Source of the DNA: Saccharopolyspora kobensis
GTDB taxonomy: Bacteria; Actinomycetota; Actinomycetes; Mycobacteriales; Pseudonocardiaceae
NCBI RefSeq assembly: GCF_900108315.1
Contig: NZ_FNVB01000009.1
Coordinates: 1 to 64,000, forward strand
DNA: 64,000 bases
Direction: 5' to 3'
Every line of letters starts with the position of its first letter. Position 1 is the first letter of the stretch. The notes beneath the pieces were generated by a model that saw nothing but the letters and a program-made list of their open reading frames with translations, was not told the origin of the DNA and made no database searches. Shown here one piece after another: positions 42,298 to 50,847 of this stretch. A program made the translations under genes and the position numbers.

Positions 42298-43485
42298 ATG
42301 GCCAAGGTCGCATGCCCCTACTGCTACCACCGGTTCCCGGTGGGCAACCTGCGCTTCCAGTGCACCGGTCGGCCGGCGCCGGGTCGCGAGAAGTGCCGCA
42401 AGGCCGTCGACCCCGAGCGGCAGCGGCTGACCGGCTACGCCGCCAGCACCTGGCCGACCTTCGCCGCACCGGGCCGCTTCGGCCGCAGCCCGCGCAAGGC
42501 CGACTGCCCGGACTGCGGCACCACCAGCGGGATCCGCGCCTGCCCGGTCTGCCACACGCCGCTGCCCGCCAACTTCGCCGACGGCGGCAGCCCGCTGATC
42601 GGCGTGGTCGGCGGCAAGAACGCGGGCAAGACCGTCTACACCACGGTCCTCGTGCACGAGCTGCGCAACACCATCCGCCGCCGCTTCGACGCCGACATCG
42701 CCTTCACCGGTGAGCAGGCCGGGGTCGGCACCGCGCAGTGGCTGGAGCGCTACGAGCAGGCGCTGTTCGGCGACCAGTCGCTGTTCGAGTCCACCACCAG
42801 CTCGGCCGACGGCATCCGGACCCCGCTGGTGATGCAGTGGCGGCAGCCGCGCCTCCAGCTGGGCAAGCGGGTGTACAGGACCACCACGCTGTCGTTCTAC
42901 GACGCGGCGGGCGAGGACATGACGACCCAGGAGTTCGTCAACAGCCAGGCCTACCTGACCGCCGCGGACGGGCTGGTGGTGCTGCTGGACCCGTTCCAGT
43001 TACCCGGCGCGGCGGACCGGATCGCGGTGCCCGCCGCCGGCCGCCGCGACACCGAGCCGCCGATCAACGTGCTCAACCGCGTGACCGAGATGCTGCGCTC
43101 CAGCACCGGGCTCGGCGACGGCAAGCAGATCCGCACACCGATCGCGGTGGTGTTCTCCAAGATCGACGCGTTCTTCGGCGTGCTCGGCGAGAACCACCCG
43201 CTGCTGCGACCGCCGCGTACCGGCCCGGAGTACGACGAAGCCGCCGGTCAGGACACCGACGAACACCTGCGGGCGCTGCTGGCCGAGCTGGGCGCCGACG
43301 ACATCGACGCCCACCTGCGGGCGCACTACCGGACGTTCCGCTACTTCGCGGTGTCGGCGCTCGGCGCGGAACCGGACTACGGCAGCAAGCAGATCGATCC
43401 GGCCGGTGTGCGACCGTTCCGCGTGGACGAACCACTGCTGTGGCTGCTCAGCAACTTCAAGGTCATCGAACGGAGCCGAGCATGA
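42298..43485 (+). CDS. Zinc-ribbon TRAFAC-type GTPase (double-GTPase 1 like)
   Basis: A 395-aa protein. Two N-terminal zinc ribbons: Cys6-Cys9-Cys22-Cys33 and Cys70-Cys73-Cys82-Cys85. A P-loop GTPase domain follows: GVVGGKNAGKT (Walker A, residues 102-112), FYDAAGEDM (Walker B/G3), and VVFSKIDAF (variant of NKxD). This fits the 'double-GTPase' class described by comparative genomics for putative conflict systems, where two such GTPases and an associated protein (GAP1) occur together. It probably senses or binds nucleic acid or a partner through the ribbons; this is inference. Its stop overlaps the GAP1-like ATG (ATGA). Confidence 0.85.
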   Translation: MAKVACPYCYHRFPVGNLRFQCTGRPAPGREKCRKAVDPERQRLTGYAASTWPTFAAPGRFGRSPRKADCPDCGTTSGIRACPVCHTPLPANFADGGSPLIGVVGGKNAGKTVYTTVLVHELRNTIRRRFDADIAFTGEQAGVGTAQWLERYEQALFGDQSLFESTTSSADGIRTPLVMQWRQPRLQLGKRVYRTTTLSFYDAAGEDMTTQEFVNSQAYLTAADGLVVLLDPFQLPGAADRIAVPAAGRRDTEPPINVLNRVTEMLRSSTGLGDGKQIRTPIAVVFSKIDAFFGVLGENHPLLRPPRTGPEYDEAAGQDTDEHLRALLAELGADDIDAHLRAHYRTFRYFAVSALGAEPDYGSKQIDPAGVRPFRVDEPLLWLLSNFKVIERSRA

Positions 43486-45878
43486 GCGCGCGGGAATTCC
43501 ACTCGCTGTACTACACCGACTGCGGCCCCGGCCAGGGCCTGCGCGGCGGCGCCGGGTTCCAGTTCCAGGCGGTATCGCCGGACACCACCGACGAGATGAT
43601 GACCGTCGTGCAGCGCTCGGCGCTGTACGAAGCACCGGTCGGCTGGATGCGGGACAAGCGCCCGGTGGAGGACTACCCGCCGTCGCTGGTCCACGTGCAC
43701 AACGGCGTCTACGCGACGGCTCGCGGCGTGTACCTGGGCGCGGAGACGGGCGGCGTGCGGGAGGGCAACCAGTTCACCCACGCGCTGGTCGCCACCGACG
43801 CCCAGCTCTACGGGCCGATCCGCCCGGCGCAGCTGTGGGACGCGCCGTGGTGGGTGGAGGAGCCCGCGTCGAGCACCGAATGTCCCGCCGTGCCCGCCGA
43901 ACCGGAGGCCGGGCCGTTCGGCGTGGAAGCGCTGCGGGAATGGGTGCTGGGGCAGCAGAACGGCGAATTATGGCTGCTCGCAGTGCATTCCGCAGTGGAC
44001 AGGGTGCACGACGAAGGTGCGCCCCGCGTGGTGTTCATCAGCGAGGACCCGGCGGCGGTGATGCGTTGGATCGCCGCCGCGACGCTGCTGCTGCCGCAGG
44101 AGCGGGCGCTGCGGGTCGGGTTCCGGGTGTTCGCCACCAACCCGCAGTTCAGCGAGCAGGAGGTGCTGGCGCTGCACCCGGACTGGGCGGGCTCGCTGGC
44201 CGAACCGGAGCGGCACACCGACTTCACGGTGTTCAACCTGGTCACCGGCAAGCACCGGGAGGCCGAGGCCAGCGATTCCGCGCTGCACTGGGTCTCGCGC
44301 TTCCTCCGCGCCGATCCCTACGACGTGGTGGACGCGATCGAGCTGTCCCACCAGTTCGCCCGCGGCCGCGGCGCGGCCCGCCCGAGCACCGGCGACCGGC
44401 TGGCCGCCGGTGTGCTGGCGCTGGAGGAACCGGTGTCCGGCCAGGAATCGGCGATGGCGCTGGCCGAGTGGCTGGCCGACCCGCCCGCGGTGTCCGCCGC
44501 CGACGTGCTGGAACCGGTGCTGGCCGCCGTCCTCGCCGCCGAGCCCGGAGTGCCCGTGCTCGCGCGGCTCGCCGGGCTCGACCTGGAGCAGGCCGGGCAG
44601 GTGCGGTTCGCCCTGCTGCGCGCGGAGATCGGCGAGATCATCCGCGGCACGTCCACCGGCGACCGGGCCCCGCTGGCGGAGAACCGGTGGCGCCGGGACG
44701 AAGTGGAGCGGGCCACGAGGCTGGTGGAGGGCGCGACAGGCGCGGTGCTGCCGGAGCGGATGGACCTGCTGCTGCGCACCGCGGCCCGCTTCGGCGTGCG
44801 GCCCCGGTTGGGCAACTTCGCCGAGCCCGCCGCGCGATTCGTGGAGTGGTGGGCGCAGCACCCGCACGCCGCTGTCGATCCGTCGAGCTGGACGTGCGGG
44901 GCGGAGTTCGTCGACCTCCTGCGCGACGTGCTGGCGCGGCGGCTCGAAGGGCCGTGGGGCGACGAGGTCGCCGCGGCGATCAAGGAGCGCTGGTGGCGGC
45001 TGCTCGCCCCGACCGTCAGCGATCCGTTCATGCCGCTGGACGCCGCCGTCGCGTCCGCCGCGGTGGCCGCCGGCGGCTCGGTGCGGCGGGAGACCATCGA
45101 GGTGTTCCGCGGGCTGCTGCGCAAGCCCGAGCAGCCCGGCACCGGGGAAGCGGTGTACGACGCGCTGTTCGGCGAATCCGCGCCCACGCTGGTGGAGCTG
45201 TCCGCCTTCCTCGCGGAGCTGCCGTCCACGGCGGTGTCGGACGCCTTGGCGCAGCGGGCTTTCGGTGTGCTGGGCAAGGCCAAGGTGTCCGGCCGCTACC
45301 TCGACGTGCTGCGGGTGCTCAGCCACCACCTCGGTGACCGGCAGGACCTGCGCAAGCTGTGGGAGGACGACGGCCGCCTGCGCGCCTGGCTGAGCACGCT
45401 CCGGCGGAAGGGCGCCGAAGCGGGCGGCCCCGGCGACATCTCGGAGCAGGTGCTCGCCGCGCGCGCCGCGCAGGTCGTCGAAGCGCTGCTCGCCTGCCCG
45501 CCACCGGACTCGCCGGCACTGGTGGTCAGCAGCGGTGACCAGCTCCAGCACACCCTGGTCCGCGAGCTGCCCGCGGTGTGGAACGACGAGGACGCCGACC
45601 CCGACCGGCGGGATCGCGCCGTGATGCTGGCGTTCGCGGTCTGCTGGTCGGACGACACCACCGGCACGATCCGCGCGGCCTTCGGGCGCGAGCTGGAAGC
45701 CTGGATGCACGCGCACAAGCAGGCCGATTTCCGGCGCATCAGCAAGCTCCTGCGCGGTGTCGGGGCCGACTACGCCTCGGGGTGGCACGACTGGTTGCGG
45801 GACGCCGCCCAGCGCAAGCCGAAGCAGGCGCGGACCCGCCAGGTCGCGCGGCGGTTCTTCGGCAAGCGGGAGCGCTGA
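43482..45878 (+). CDS. GTPase-associated protein 1 (GAP1)-like
   Basis: A 798-aa cytoplasmic protein. The N-terminus (FHSLYYTDCGPGQGLRGGAGFQFQAVSP; VHVHNGVYATARGVYLG; NQFTHALVA) is the typical GAP1 N-terminal module, in which a 'C-x-GQG' and a beta-rich region recur. The rest is mainly helical repeats (for example MALAEWLADPPAVSAADVLEPVL; YLDVLRVLSHHLGDRQDLRKLW), probably a scaffold. No catalytic motif seen. It is coupled by ATGA to the first GTPase and ends one base before the second GTPase's GTG, so the three are one translation unit and likely one complex. Confidence 0.82.
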   Translation: MSAREFHSLYYTDCGPGQGLRGGAGFQFQAVSPDTTDEMMTVVQRSALYEAPVGWMRDKRPVEDYPPSLVHVHNGVYATARGVYLGAETGGVREGNQFTHALVATDAQLYGPIRPAQLWDAPWWVEEPASSTECPAVPAEPEAGPFGVEALREWVLGQQNGELWLLAVHSAVDRVHDEGAPRVVFISEDPAAVMRWIAAATLLLPQERALRVGFRVFATNPQFSEQEVLALHPDWAGSLAEPERHTDFTVFNLVTGKHREAEASDSALHWVSRFLRADPYDVVDAIELSHQFARGRGAARPSTGDRLAAGVLALEEPVSGQESAMALAEWLADPPAVSAADVLEPVLAAVLAAEPGVPVLARLAGLDLEQAGQVRFALLRAEIGEIIRGTSTGDRAPLAENRWRRDEVERATRLVEGATGAVLPERMDLLLRTAARFGVRPRLGNFAEPAARFVEWWAQHPHAAVDPSSWTCGAEFVDLLRDVLARRLEGPWGDEVAAAIKERWWRLLAPTVSDPFMPLDAAVASAAVAAGGSVRRETIEVFRGLLRKPEQPGTGEAVYDALFGESAPTLVELSAFLAELPSTAVSDALAQRAFGVLGKAKVSGRYLDVLRVLSHHLGDRQDLRKLWEDDGRLRAWLSTLRRKGAEAGGPGDISEQVLAARAAQVVEALLACPPPDSPALVVSSGDQLQHTLVRELPAVWNDEDADPDRRDRAVMLAFAVCWSDDTTGTIRAAFGRELEAWMHAHKQADFRRISKLLRGVGADYASGWHDWLRDAAQRKPKQARTRQVARRFFGKRER

Positions 45879-45879
45879 C

Positions 45880-47445
45880 GTGCCCTACCTCGTCCTGGCG
45901 CTCGCAGTGCTGTTCGGCGGCGCGGTCGTCCTGATGCTGATGTCCGCGGTGGTGACCGCGCTGTCGCCGCTGCTGGCGCTGGCCGGTGCGGGCACGGCCC
46001 TGGTCACCGCATCGCTGACGCTGTTCGGCCGCGGCCCCGAGCGGCCTGTCCTGGTCACCCCGGACCGGGTGGTCGGCGGGACGGCCGGCATGCGCGCGAA
46101 GCAGGGCCCGTTCCCGCGCGACTGGGCATGGCCGGGCTACCTGGTCGCGCAGTGGCGCCGCGACCTGGTGGCGATCCTCCGCGGCTGGGGCGGGCTGGTC
46201 GCGCGCGGCTGGCGGTGGGCGTTCGGGCGGGGACAACTCGGCGCGCAGCGGTGGTTCCGCGTCGGGCTGGTCGTCTTCCTCGGGCCGCCCTTCCTGTTCG
46301 GCGGCGCGCTGGGCGCCTTCCAGGGCCTGCTGTTCGGTGCCGTGGTGCTGCTCCTGGGCTGGATCGGCTGGGGCACCGCGATCGGCGCCATGCGCGGCTA
46401 CGACAACACCGTGCGAGGCCTGCGCCGGGCCAGCGCCAGCTGCCCGACCTGCTACCACGTGATGTCCGTGCCCGCCTACCGGTGCAGCGGCTGCCAGACG
46501 GTCCACCACGACATCCGGCCGGGCCTGCTGGGCGCGATCCGGCGCAGGTGCGGCTGCGGCGAGCGGCTGCCGACGACGGTGCTGCGGGCGTCCCGGCACC
46601 TGGAAGGGCGCTGCCAGCGCTGCGACCGACCGCTGCGCGGCGGCTCCGGCGCGGTCACCGACATCCGGGTGCCGGTGTTCGGCCCGGTGTCGGCGGGCAA
46701 GACCAGGTTGGTGCACGCGGGCCTGGTGACGCTGCGGGACCTGGCCGCGGCCGAAGGCGTCCGGGCGGACTTCGTCGACGACAGCAGCAGACAGGCATTC
46801 CAGCACGGCGAGCAGCTGGTCAGCAGCGGTGCCGACACCACCAAGACCCCGGCCGGGCAGCTGCCCGCGGCGATCACCGTGCAGCTGGTCAAGTCGCGAG
46901 GACGGGCGCTGCTGCACCTGTTCGACGCGGCGGGCGAGTTCTTCCTGGACCGCGAGGACAACAGCGAGCTGGAGTTCCTCGACCACGCGGGCGGCCTGGT
47001 GTTCGTGATCGACCCGTTCACCATCGGCTGGGTGCGCGACCAGCTCGGCGGCCACCTGGAGTCCCGGCTCGCCGAGGCCCACCCGGCCAGCGGCGATCCC
47101 GAGCAGGTCTACCACGTCACGGCGCGGCGGTTGCGCGACTACGGCGTGGAGACCGGCAAGCGCGCGCTGGCGATCGCGGTGGTCAAGGCCGACCTGCTGA
47201 CCGACGTGCCGTGGGCGGCCGACCTGTGCGCGGGCGCGGTCCGGGAGTGGCTGGTCACCGCGGGCCTGGACAACCTGGTGCTCGCCGCGGAGCGGGACTT
47301 CGCCGAGGTCCGCTTCTTCGTGGTGTCCTCGGTGCTCGGCACCCGGCCCGGGCACCGGATGACCCCGGCCGCGCCGTTCCGGTGGCTGCTCGGCCGCGGC
47401 GGGTTCCCGCTCGGCGACGACGAGGAGAAGGCGGTGGGAGCATGA
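45880..47445 (+). CDS. Membrane-anchored zinc-ribbon GTPase (double-GTPase 2 like)
   Basis: A 521-aa protein. Hydrophobic helices lie at about residues 3-24, 28-48, 127-145 and 148-170, so it is membrane-bound. A cysteine-rich region follows (Cys188, 191, 202, 205, then 224/226 and 245/248), and then a P-loop GTPase: VPVFGPVSAGKTRL (residues 268-275 GPVSAGKT), LFDAAGEFF (G3) and AIAVVKADLL (G4-like KxD). Layout and context match the second GTPase of double-GTPase systems. GTG start, one base after the GAP1-like stop. Its stop overlaps the ATG of the 41-aa peptide. Confidence 0.85.
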   Translation: MPYLVLALAVLFGGAVVLMLMSAVVTALSPLLALAGAGTALVTASLTLFGRGPERPVLVTPDRVVGGTAGMRAKQGPFPRDWAWPGYLVAQWRRDLVAILRGWGGLVARGWRWAFGRGQLGAQRWFRVGLVVFLGPPFLFGGALGAFQGLLFGAVVLLLGWIGWGTAIGAMRGYDNTVRGLRRASASCPTCYHVMSVPAYRCSGCQTVHHDIRPGLLGAIRRRCGCGERLPTTVLRASRHLEGRCQRCDRPLRGGSGAVTDIRVPVFGPVSAGKTRLVHAGLVTLRDLAAAEGVRADFVDDSSRQAFQHGEQLVSSGADTTKTPAGQLPAAITVQLVKSRGRALLHLFDAAGEFFLDREDNSELEFLDHAGGLVFVIDPFTIGWVRDQLGGHLESRLAEAHPASGDPEQVYHVTARRLRDYGVETGKRALAIAVVKADLLTDVPWAADLCAGAVREWLVTAGLDNLVLAAERDFAEVRFFVVSSVLGTRPGHRMTPAAPFRWLLGRGGFPLGDDEEKAVGA

Positions 47446-47567
47446 ACGACCGGCCACCGACCGGTTACCTGGCGTTCCGCTGGGCCCTGGTGGGCACCTT
47501 CGCGATCGCGCTGCTGCTCAGCGGCTACTCGGCGCTCAGCGGGTTCTTCTCGGCGCTCTTCTCCTGA
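47442..47567 (+). CDS. 41-aa single-pass membrane peptide
   Basis: Starts MNDRPPTGYLAFRW, followed by one hydrophobic helix (about residues 14-40: ALVGTFAIALLLSGYSALSG and on). It overlaps the GTPase stop by ATGA, so it is translationally coupled and likely real despite its size. It could be a membrane partner or regulator of the GTPase. Not recognised. Confidence 0.6.
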   Translation: MNDRPPTGYLAFRWALVGTFAIALLLSGYSALSGFFSALFS

Positions 47568-47778
47568 CCGGCTGCCGGGAATGCCGCTCGATCACCGAAA
47601 TGCCCGATGGTGAAAACGTGATCCGCTGCACCGTTGGTGTATGGACGATCACGTTGCGATAACAATGGGGCTCTAAGCGGGGATACTTCGCGTGGAGGTT
47701 GCCGCGCACAACCATCGGAGCACGACCACGCGAGGGTGGTCCGCGGCGCAACGGTGCACCGGCAGTCTGGAGGTTGGC

Positions 47779-48387
47779 ATGGTCGCGGCGCTGCAAGCGC
47801 ACGCAGCTTGGTTGGTGAACGCGCTGGGTGTGAACCGGAACCCGCTGCGCAGGCCGATCGACCGGCTCGCGGCGGGGATCACGGTCCTGCTGCTGATGGC
47901 GGCGCTGATCATGGTCCCGGTGGCGGGCATGTTCGGCGCCTCGCTGCACACCGATCTGACCCGGCGCGCGGCGGAAACGGCGGAGACCACCCGCCCGGTG
48001 GAGGCGGTGCTGGCCACCGGGCCGGAGATGAACATCCCGGTCTCCGAGGTCTACAGCCACGACGCGCTGAGCTCCACCGCCGTCGCGGAATGGCGCGTCG
48101 GCCTGCGCACGCACAGCGCGAACGTCCAGGTCCCGGCCAACGCCTCGGCCGGTGAGACGGTGACGGTGTGGGTCGACCAGGCGGGCGAGCGGGTCCCGCA
48201 ACCGCCGAGCTCGGGCTCGGTCGCCACCTCGGCGGTCTTCGCGGCCCTGCTCGTCCTCCTGGTGGCGGAACTGACCTGCTTCGCGCTGATCAGGGCGACC
48301 CAGGGGCTCGCCCGCCGGATCGGTGCCCGCGCCTGGGCGCGCGAGTGGCTGCACCTCCAGCACGGTGGAACCTGGTCCCAGCGCTGA
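47779..48387 (+). CDS. Rv1733c-family membrane protein
   Basis: A 202-aa protein with two membrane helices (about residues 31-53, AAGITVLLLMAALIMVPVAG; and about 157-176, SAVFAALLVLLVAELTCFAL), separated by an exported domain of about 100 residues. The N-terminal NRNPLRRPIDRL and the WVDQAGERVPQPP stretch are typical of the Rv1733c-like membrane proteins of actinobacteria. The start is the ATG with TGGAGG 5 bases upstream. Unrelated in sequence to the GTPase system; its place in the island may be incidental. Confidence 0.75.
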   Translation: MVAALQAHAAWLVNALGVNRNPLRRPIDRLAAGITVLLLMAALIMVPVAGMFGASLHTDLTRRAAETAETTRPVEAVLATGPEMNIPVSEVYSHDALSSTAVAEWRVGLRTHSANVQVPANASAGETVTVWVDQAGERVPQPPSSGSVATSAVFAALLVLLVAELTCFALIRATQGLARRIGARAWAREWLHLQHGGTWSQR

Positions 48388-48518
48388 GAACGGTGCTGCG
48401 GGCTCGTACCGCGCGGCGCAGCCTCGGCGCCCGACTGGCCTCCGGGCGCCCGGCCCGGTGCCGAACTTCCCGGAAAAGCGGTTGAGCGGGTGTCGGCCGC
48501 GCGCCTAGCGTTCGGGGC

Positions 48519-49163
48519 GTGCTCGCGCTTTCGGTCAACGTCGGAATCGCTCGTCCGCTCGCCGCGAAGTCCGGGCAGAGCGGCATCGACAAACGGCCGG
48601 TGCACACGCCGGTCGCGGTGCGGGAGCCGCGAGCCGGCGGTAGCGGGCTGGCCGGTGACACGATCTGCGACACGGCCAACCACGGCGGCCGGGACCAGGC
48701 CGTCTACGCCTACGCGCGCGAAGATCTCGACCGGTGGGAGCCCGAGCTGGGCGCGCTGCGGTGCGGCGCGTTCGGCGAGAACCTCACCACGAGCGGCGTG
48801 GACGTCACGGGAGCGCTGATCGGGGAGCGGTGGCGGATCGGCCGCGACGTCGTGCTCCAGGTGACCGTGCCCCGCATCCCGTGCCGGACGTTCGCCGTGT
48901 GGCTGGACCGCGGCGGCTGGGTGAAGACGTTCGTCCAGCGGGCCGTTCCCGGCGCCTACCTGAGCGTGGTGGCGCCGGGAGACATCAGCACCGGCGACGC
49001 CATCGACGTCGAGCACCGTCCCGACCACGGCGTGGCGATCGGGACGGTGTTCCGGGCGCTGACCACGCAGCCCGACCTGCTGCCGCGGCTGGTGGACGTC
49101 CCGGAGCTGCCCGAGGACGTCCGGAGCAGGGCGGCAGCGCGAAGCCCCTACGTGCTCGACTAG
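48519..49163 (+). CDS. MOSC-domain protein (YiiM-like)
   Basis: A 214-aa MOSC-domain protein. Features: LSVNVGIARPLAAKSGQSGIDK, HGGRDQAVYAYAREDLDRWE, FGENLTTSGVD, IGRDVVLQVTVPRIPCRTFAVWL (the conserved MOSC Cys in RIPC) and GAYLSVVAPGDI. MOSC proteins handle molybdenum-cofactor sulfur or reduce N-hydroxylated bases (YiiM). GTG start. Its stop overlaps the RES gene's stop on the other strand (CTAG), convergently. Confidence 0.9.
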   Translation: MLALSVNVGIARPLAAKSGQSGIDKRPVHTPVAVREPRAGGSGLAGDTICDTANHGGRDQAVYAYAREDLDRWEPELGALRCGAFGENLTTSGVDVTGALIGERWRIGRDVVLQVTVPRIPCRTFAVWLDRGGWVKTFVQRAVPGAYLSVVAPGDISTGDAIDVEHRPDHGVAIGTVFRALTTQPDLLPRLVDVPELPEDVRSRAAARSPYVLD

Positions 49164-49819
49164 TTCGGGCTCGGCGCGACCCCGGCGCGGTACGGGGCGA
49201 GCATCTTGGTCAGCCAGGCCTCGCCGATCGGCGTGTCCAGGTCGATCTGCAGCTCCGGTTCGGCATCGGCCAGCGCATCGGCGCACCGATCGCCGAAGAG
49301 CACCACGGCGGGTTTGCCGGTGTCCCGCTTGGACGGCCAGATCAGCCCGTCCGCCCAGGGCGCCTGCGAGCGGATCCACACCGCCCACCGCCGGGTGTGC
49401 GGGTAGGCGTCGCGGCCCGCGGCGTCGACCAGCCAGGAATCCTGCGCCACCGCCGCGAGATCCGGTGCGTCCAGCAGGCTGACCAGCGTCAGCTCCCGGT
49501 TCGCGCGCACCGCGCTGAACCGCCGCCCGGCGATCTGCGCGCGGCGGATCAGCCGCTGCCCGTCGGCGCCGAACCCGAGGTTGCGCAGCAGCACCTCGGC
49601 CAACGCCGTGGTCACGTGCAATCCGGCGTAATAGCTGGGGAACGGGTCTTCCGGAGTGCCGTCGAACCGGCCGCCCGGCGAGCCGAAGCTCACGTGCGCG
49701 GGCTTGAACTCGGCGGCGTGCCGCTCGCGCTCGTGGAGCCGGAACAGCGCGGTGTCGGTGCGCAGGACGTAGCGGTTCGGCGTGGCCTCGAACTGCTGAG
49801 GCGGAGTGGCCTGCGGCAT
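49160..49819 (-). CDS. RES-domain NAD+-degrading toxin (MbcT/ParT family)
   Basis: A 219-aa protein with RES-domain features: ALFRLHERERHAAEFKP (conserved Arg), FGSPGGRFDGTPEDPFPSYYAG (RFD and YYA region), TTALAEVLLRNLGF (conserved Glu). RES toxins deplete NAD+ by phosphorolysis or act as ADP-ribosyl transferases. It is preceded by a probable antitoxin gene, 2 bases apart, on the same strand. ATG chosen with GAGGTGTGAG upstream. Longer than the classic RES toxins (about 150-190 aa). Confidence 0.87.
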   Translation of the reverse strand: MPQATPPQQFEATPNRYVLRTDTALFRLHERERHAAEFKPAHVSFGSPGGRFDGTPEDPFPSYYAGLHVTTALAEVLLRNLGFGADGQRLIRRAQIAGRRFSAVRANRELTLVSLLDAPDLAAVAQDSWLVDAAGRDAYPHTRRWAVWIRSQAPWADGLIWPSKRDTGKPAVVLFGDRCADALADAEPELQIDLDTPIGEAWLTKMLAPYRAGVAPSPN

Positions 49820-49821
49820 GC

Positions 49822-50457
49822 TCACACCTCCGTCGACTCGTCGCGGGCGGCGTCGATCAGCGCGGCGTCGTCGACCTGGCCGATCAGCTGCGCCGGGATC
49901 CCGCCCAGCCAGTCGTTCGGGCCGAGCCACCAGTCCGCCGCGCCCCACGGGTCCTCGCCGACCCGCAAGCGCCGGTTCACGTCGCGCACCAGCGCGCGCG
50001 GTGTGCCGTCCGCGTCGAACTGGAACGCCGGGTACCGGTCGCCGCCCTCGGCGGGCAGCCGGATCAGGTCCGGGTCGGCGGGGTCGACGCCGACGGCCGA
50101 GAGCTGGTGCGCGTCGAGGGATTCCGCCGCGAGCAGCTGGTCCAGCCGCGGGCTCGGCGCGGAACCGGTCAGCCGGTCGCGCAGCCCGGTGCTCAGCCGC
50201 ACCCAGTCCACCTCGGGACGGCGGAACCTGGACACGGGCTCGGCCAGCGCCCGCCGCACCGGGTGCTCGACGGGCAGCACGTCGCCCAGGAGCGAAGCGA
50301 TGTCCTCGGTGACCATCGCGGAGGTGTCGGCGTCGGCGTCGGCGTCCTGCAGCTCGGCGATCAGCGACACCAACCTGGTGAACGTCTCCGGATCCAGCCG
50401 GTCCGCCACGTCGTCCCACTCGGCGGTGAGCGCGTCCAACATCTTCTGCTGGCTCAC
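49822..50457 (-). CDS. Probable antitoxin of the RES pair (large variant)
   Basis: A 211-aa acidic protein. The N-terminal 60 residues are helical (MLDALTAEWDDVADRLDPETFTRL); the C-terminal 80 include QLSAVGVDPADPDLIRLP, AFQFDADGTPRALVRDVNRRL and the family-like DPWGAADWWLGPNDWLGG, as in the toxin-binding part of RES-associated (Xre/MbcA-type) antitoxins. It lacks an obvious helix-turn-helix and is about 60-80 aa larger than usual antitoxins. Being upstream of and nearly overlapping the toxin gene, an antitoxin role is the best guess. Confidence 0.72.
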   Translation of the reverse strand: MSQQKMLDALTAEWDDVADRLDPETFTRLVSLIAELQDADADADTSAMVTEDIASLLGDVLPVEHPVRRALAEPVSRFRRPEVDWVRLSTGLRDRLTGSAPSPRLDQLLAAESLDAHQLSAVGVDPADPDLIRLPAEGGDRYPAFQFDADGTPRALVRDVNRRLRVGEDPWGAADWWLGPNDWLGGIPAQLIGQVDDAALIDAARDESTEV

Positions 50458-50504
50458 CGCGACCTCCCCGCCGCGATCTCAACGAGGTCTTTCCGACCGG
50501 GTTC

Positions 50505-50647
50505 TGCGTGGCGGTGCGGGTGGTGGAACCTCGGCGCCCGCCTGGACTCCGGGTGCCCGTCCTGATGCATGACCGATGCACGGCGGCTGGCCCGTCCTCG
50601 CCAGGCGAACGCTGAGAACCCGCGGTGGTGCGAGCTGCGAGGGTGGG
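50505..50647 (+). repeat. Family-2 dispersed repeat, copy 2
   Basis: Starts TGCGTGGCGGTGCGGGTGG, ends GCGAGCTGCGAGGGTGGG; aligns with copy 1 over its full length at roughly 80% identity by eye. It lies upstream of the antitoxin gene's start, on the opposite strand side, between the TA pair and the Hsp70 gene. Confidence 0.88.
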
Positions 50648-50726
50648 CTGTGCGCCTGACGGCGCCTGCGGCACCTGCCGCTCGGTGCCGGTCGCCCCCC
50701 GCAGCTGCGGACCGCGGGCCGGAGGA

Positions 50727-50772
50727 ACAAAATTCAATTGAAATCAAACGTCTGATTTCAATTGAAATTGCG
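50727..50772. repeat. Family-1 repeat, copy D
   Basis: Right arm 50754-50772 (GATTTCAATTGAAATTGCG) is identical to the ideal arm; the left arm (50727-50745) has four changes at its outer end (ACAAAATTCAATTGAAATC), leaving about 15 pairs. It is about 75 bases past the stop of the second Hsp70 gene. A shorter TTTCCACTGGAA palindrome at about 50829 may be a further decayed copy. Confidence 0.88.
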
Positions 50773-50847
50773 GGCGGTCGTCGGCCAGCGCCGGTGTGTC
50801 GGGTGCCGACACACCGGCGATTCGCACTTTCCACTGGAATCGCTCTC

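Noticed and set aside
43968..45788. 606-aa - strand frame opposite the GAP1-like gene
   Set aside because: Antisense shadow; no domain and no ribosome-binding site.
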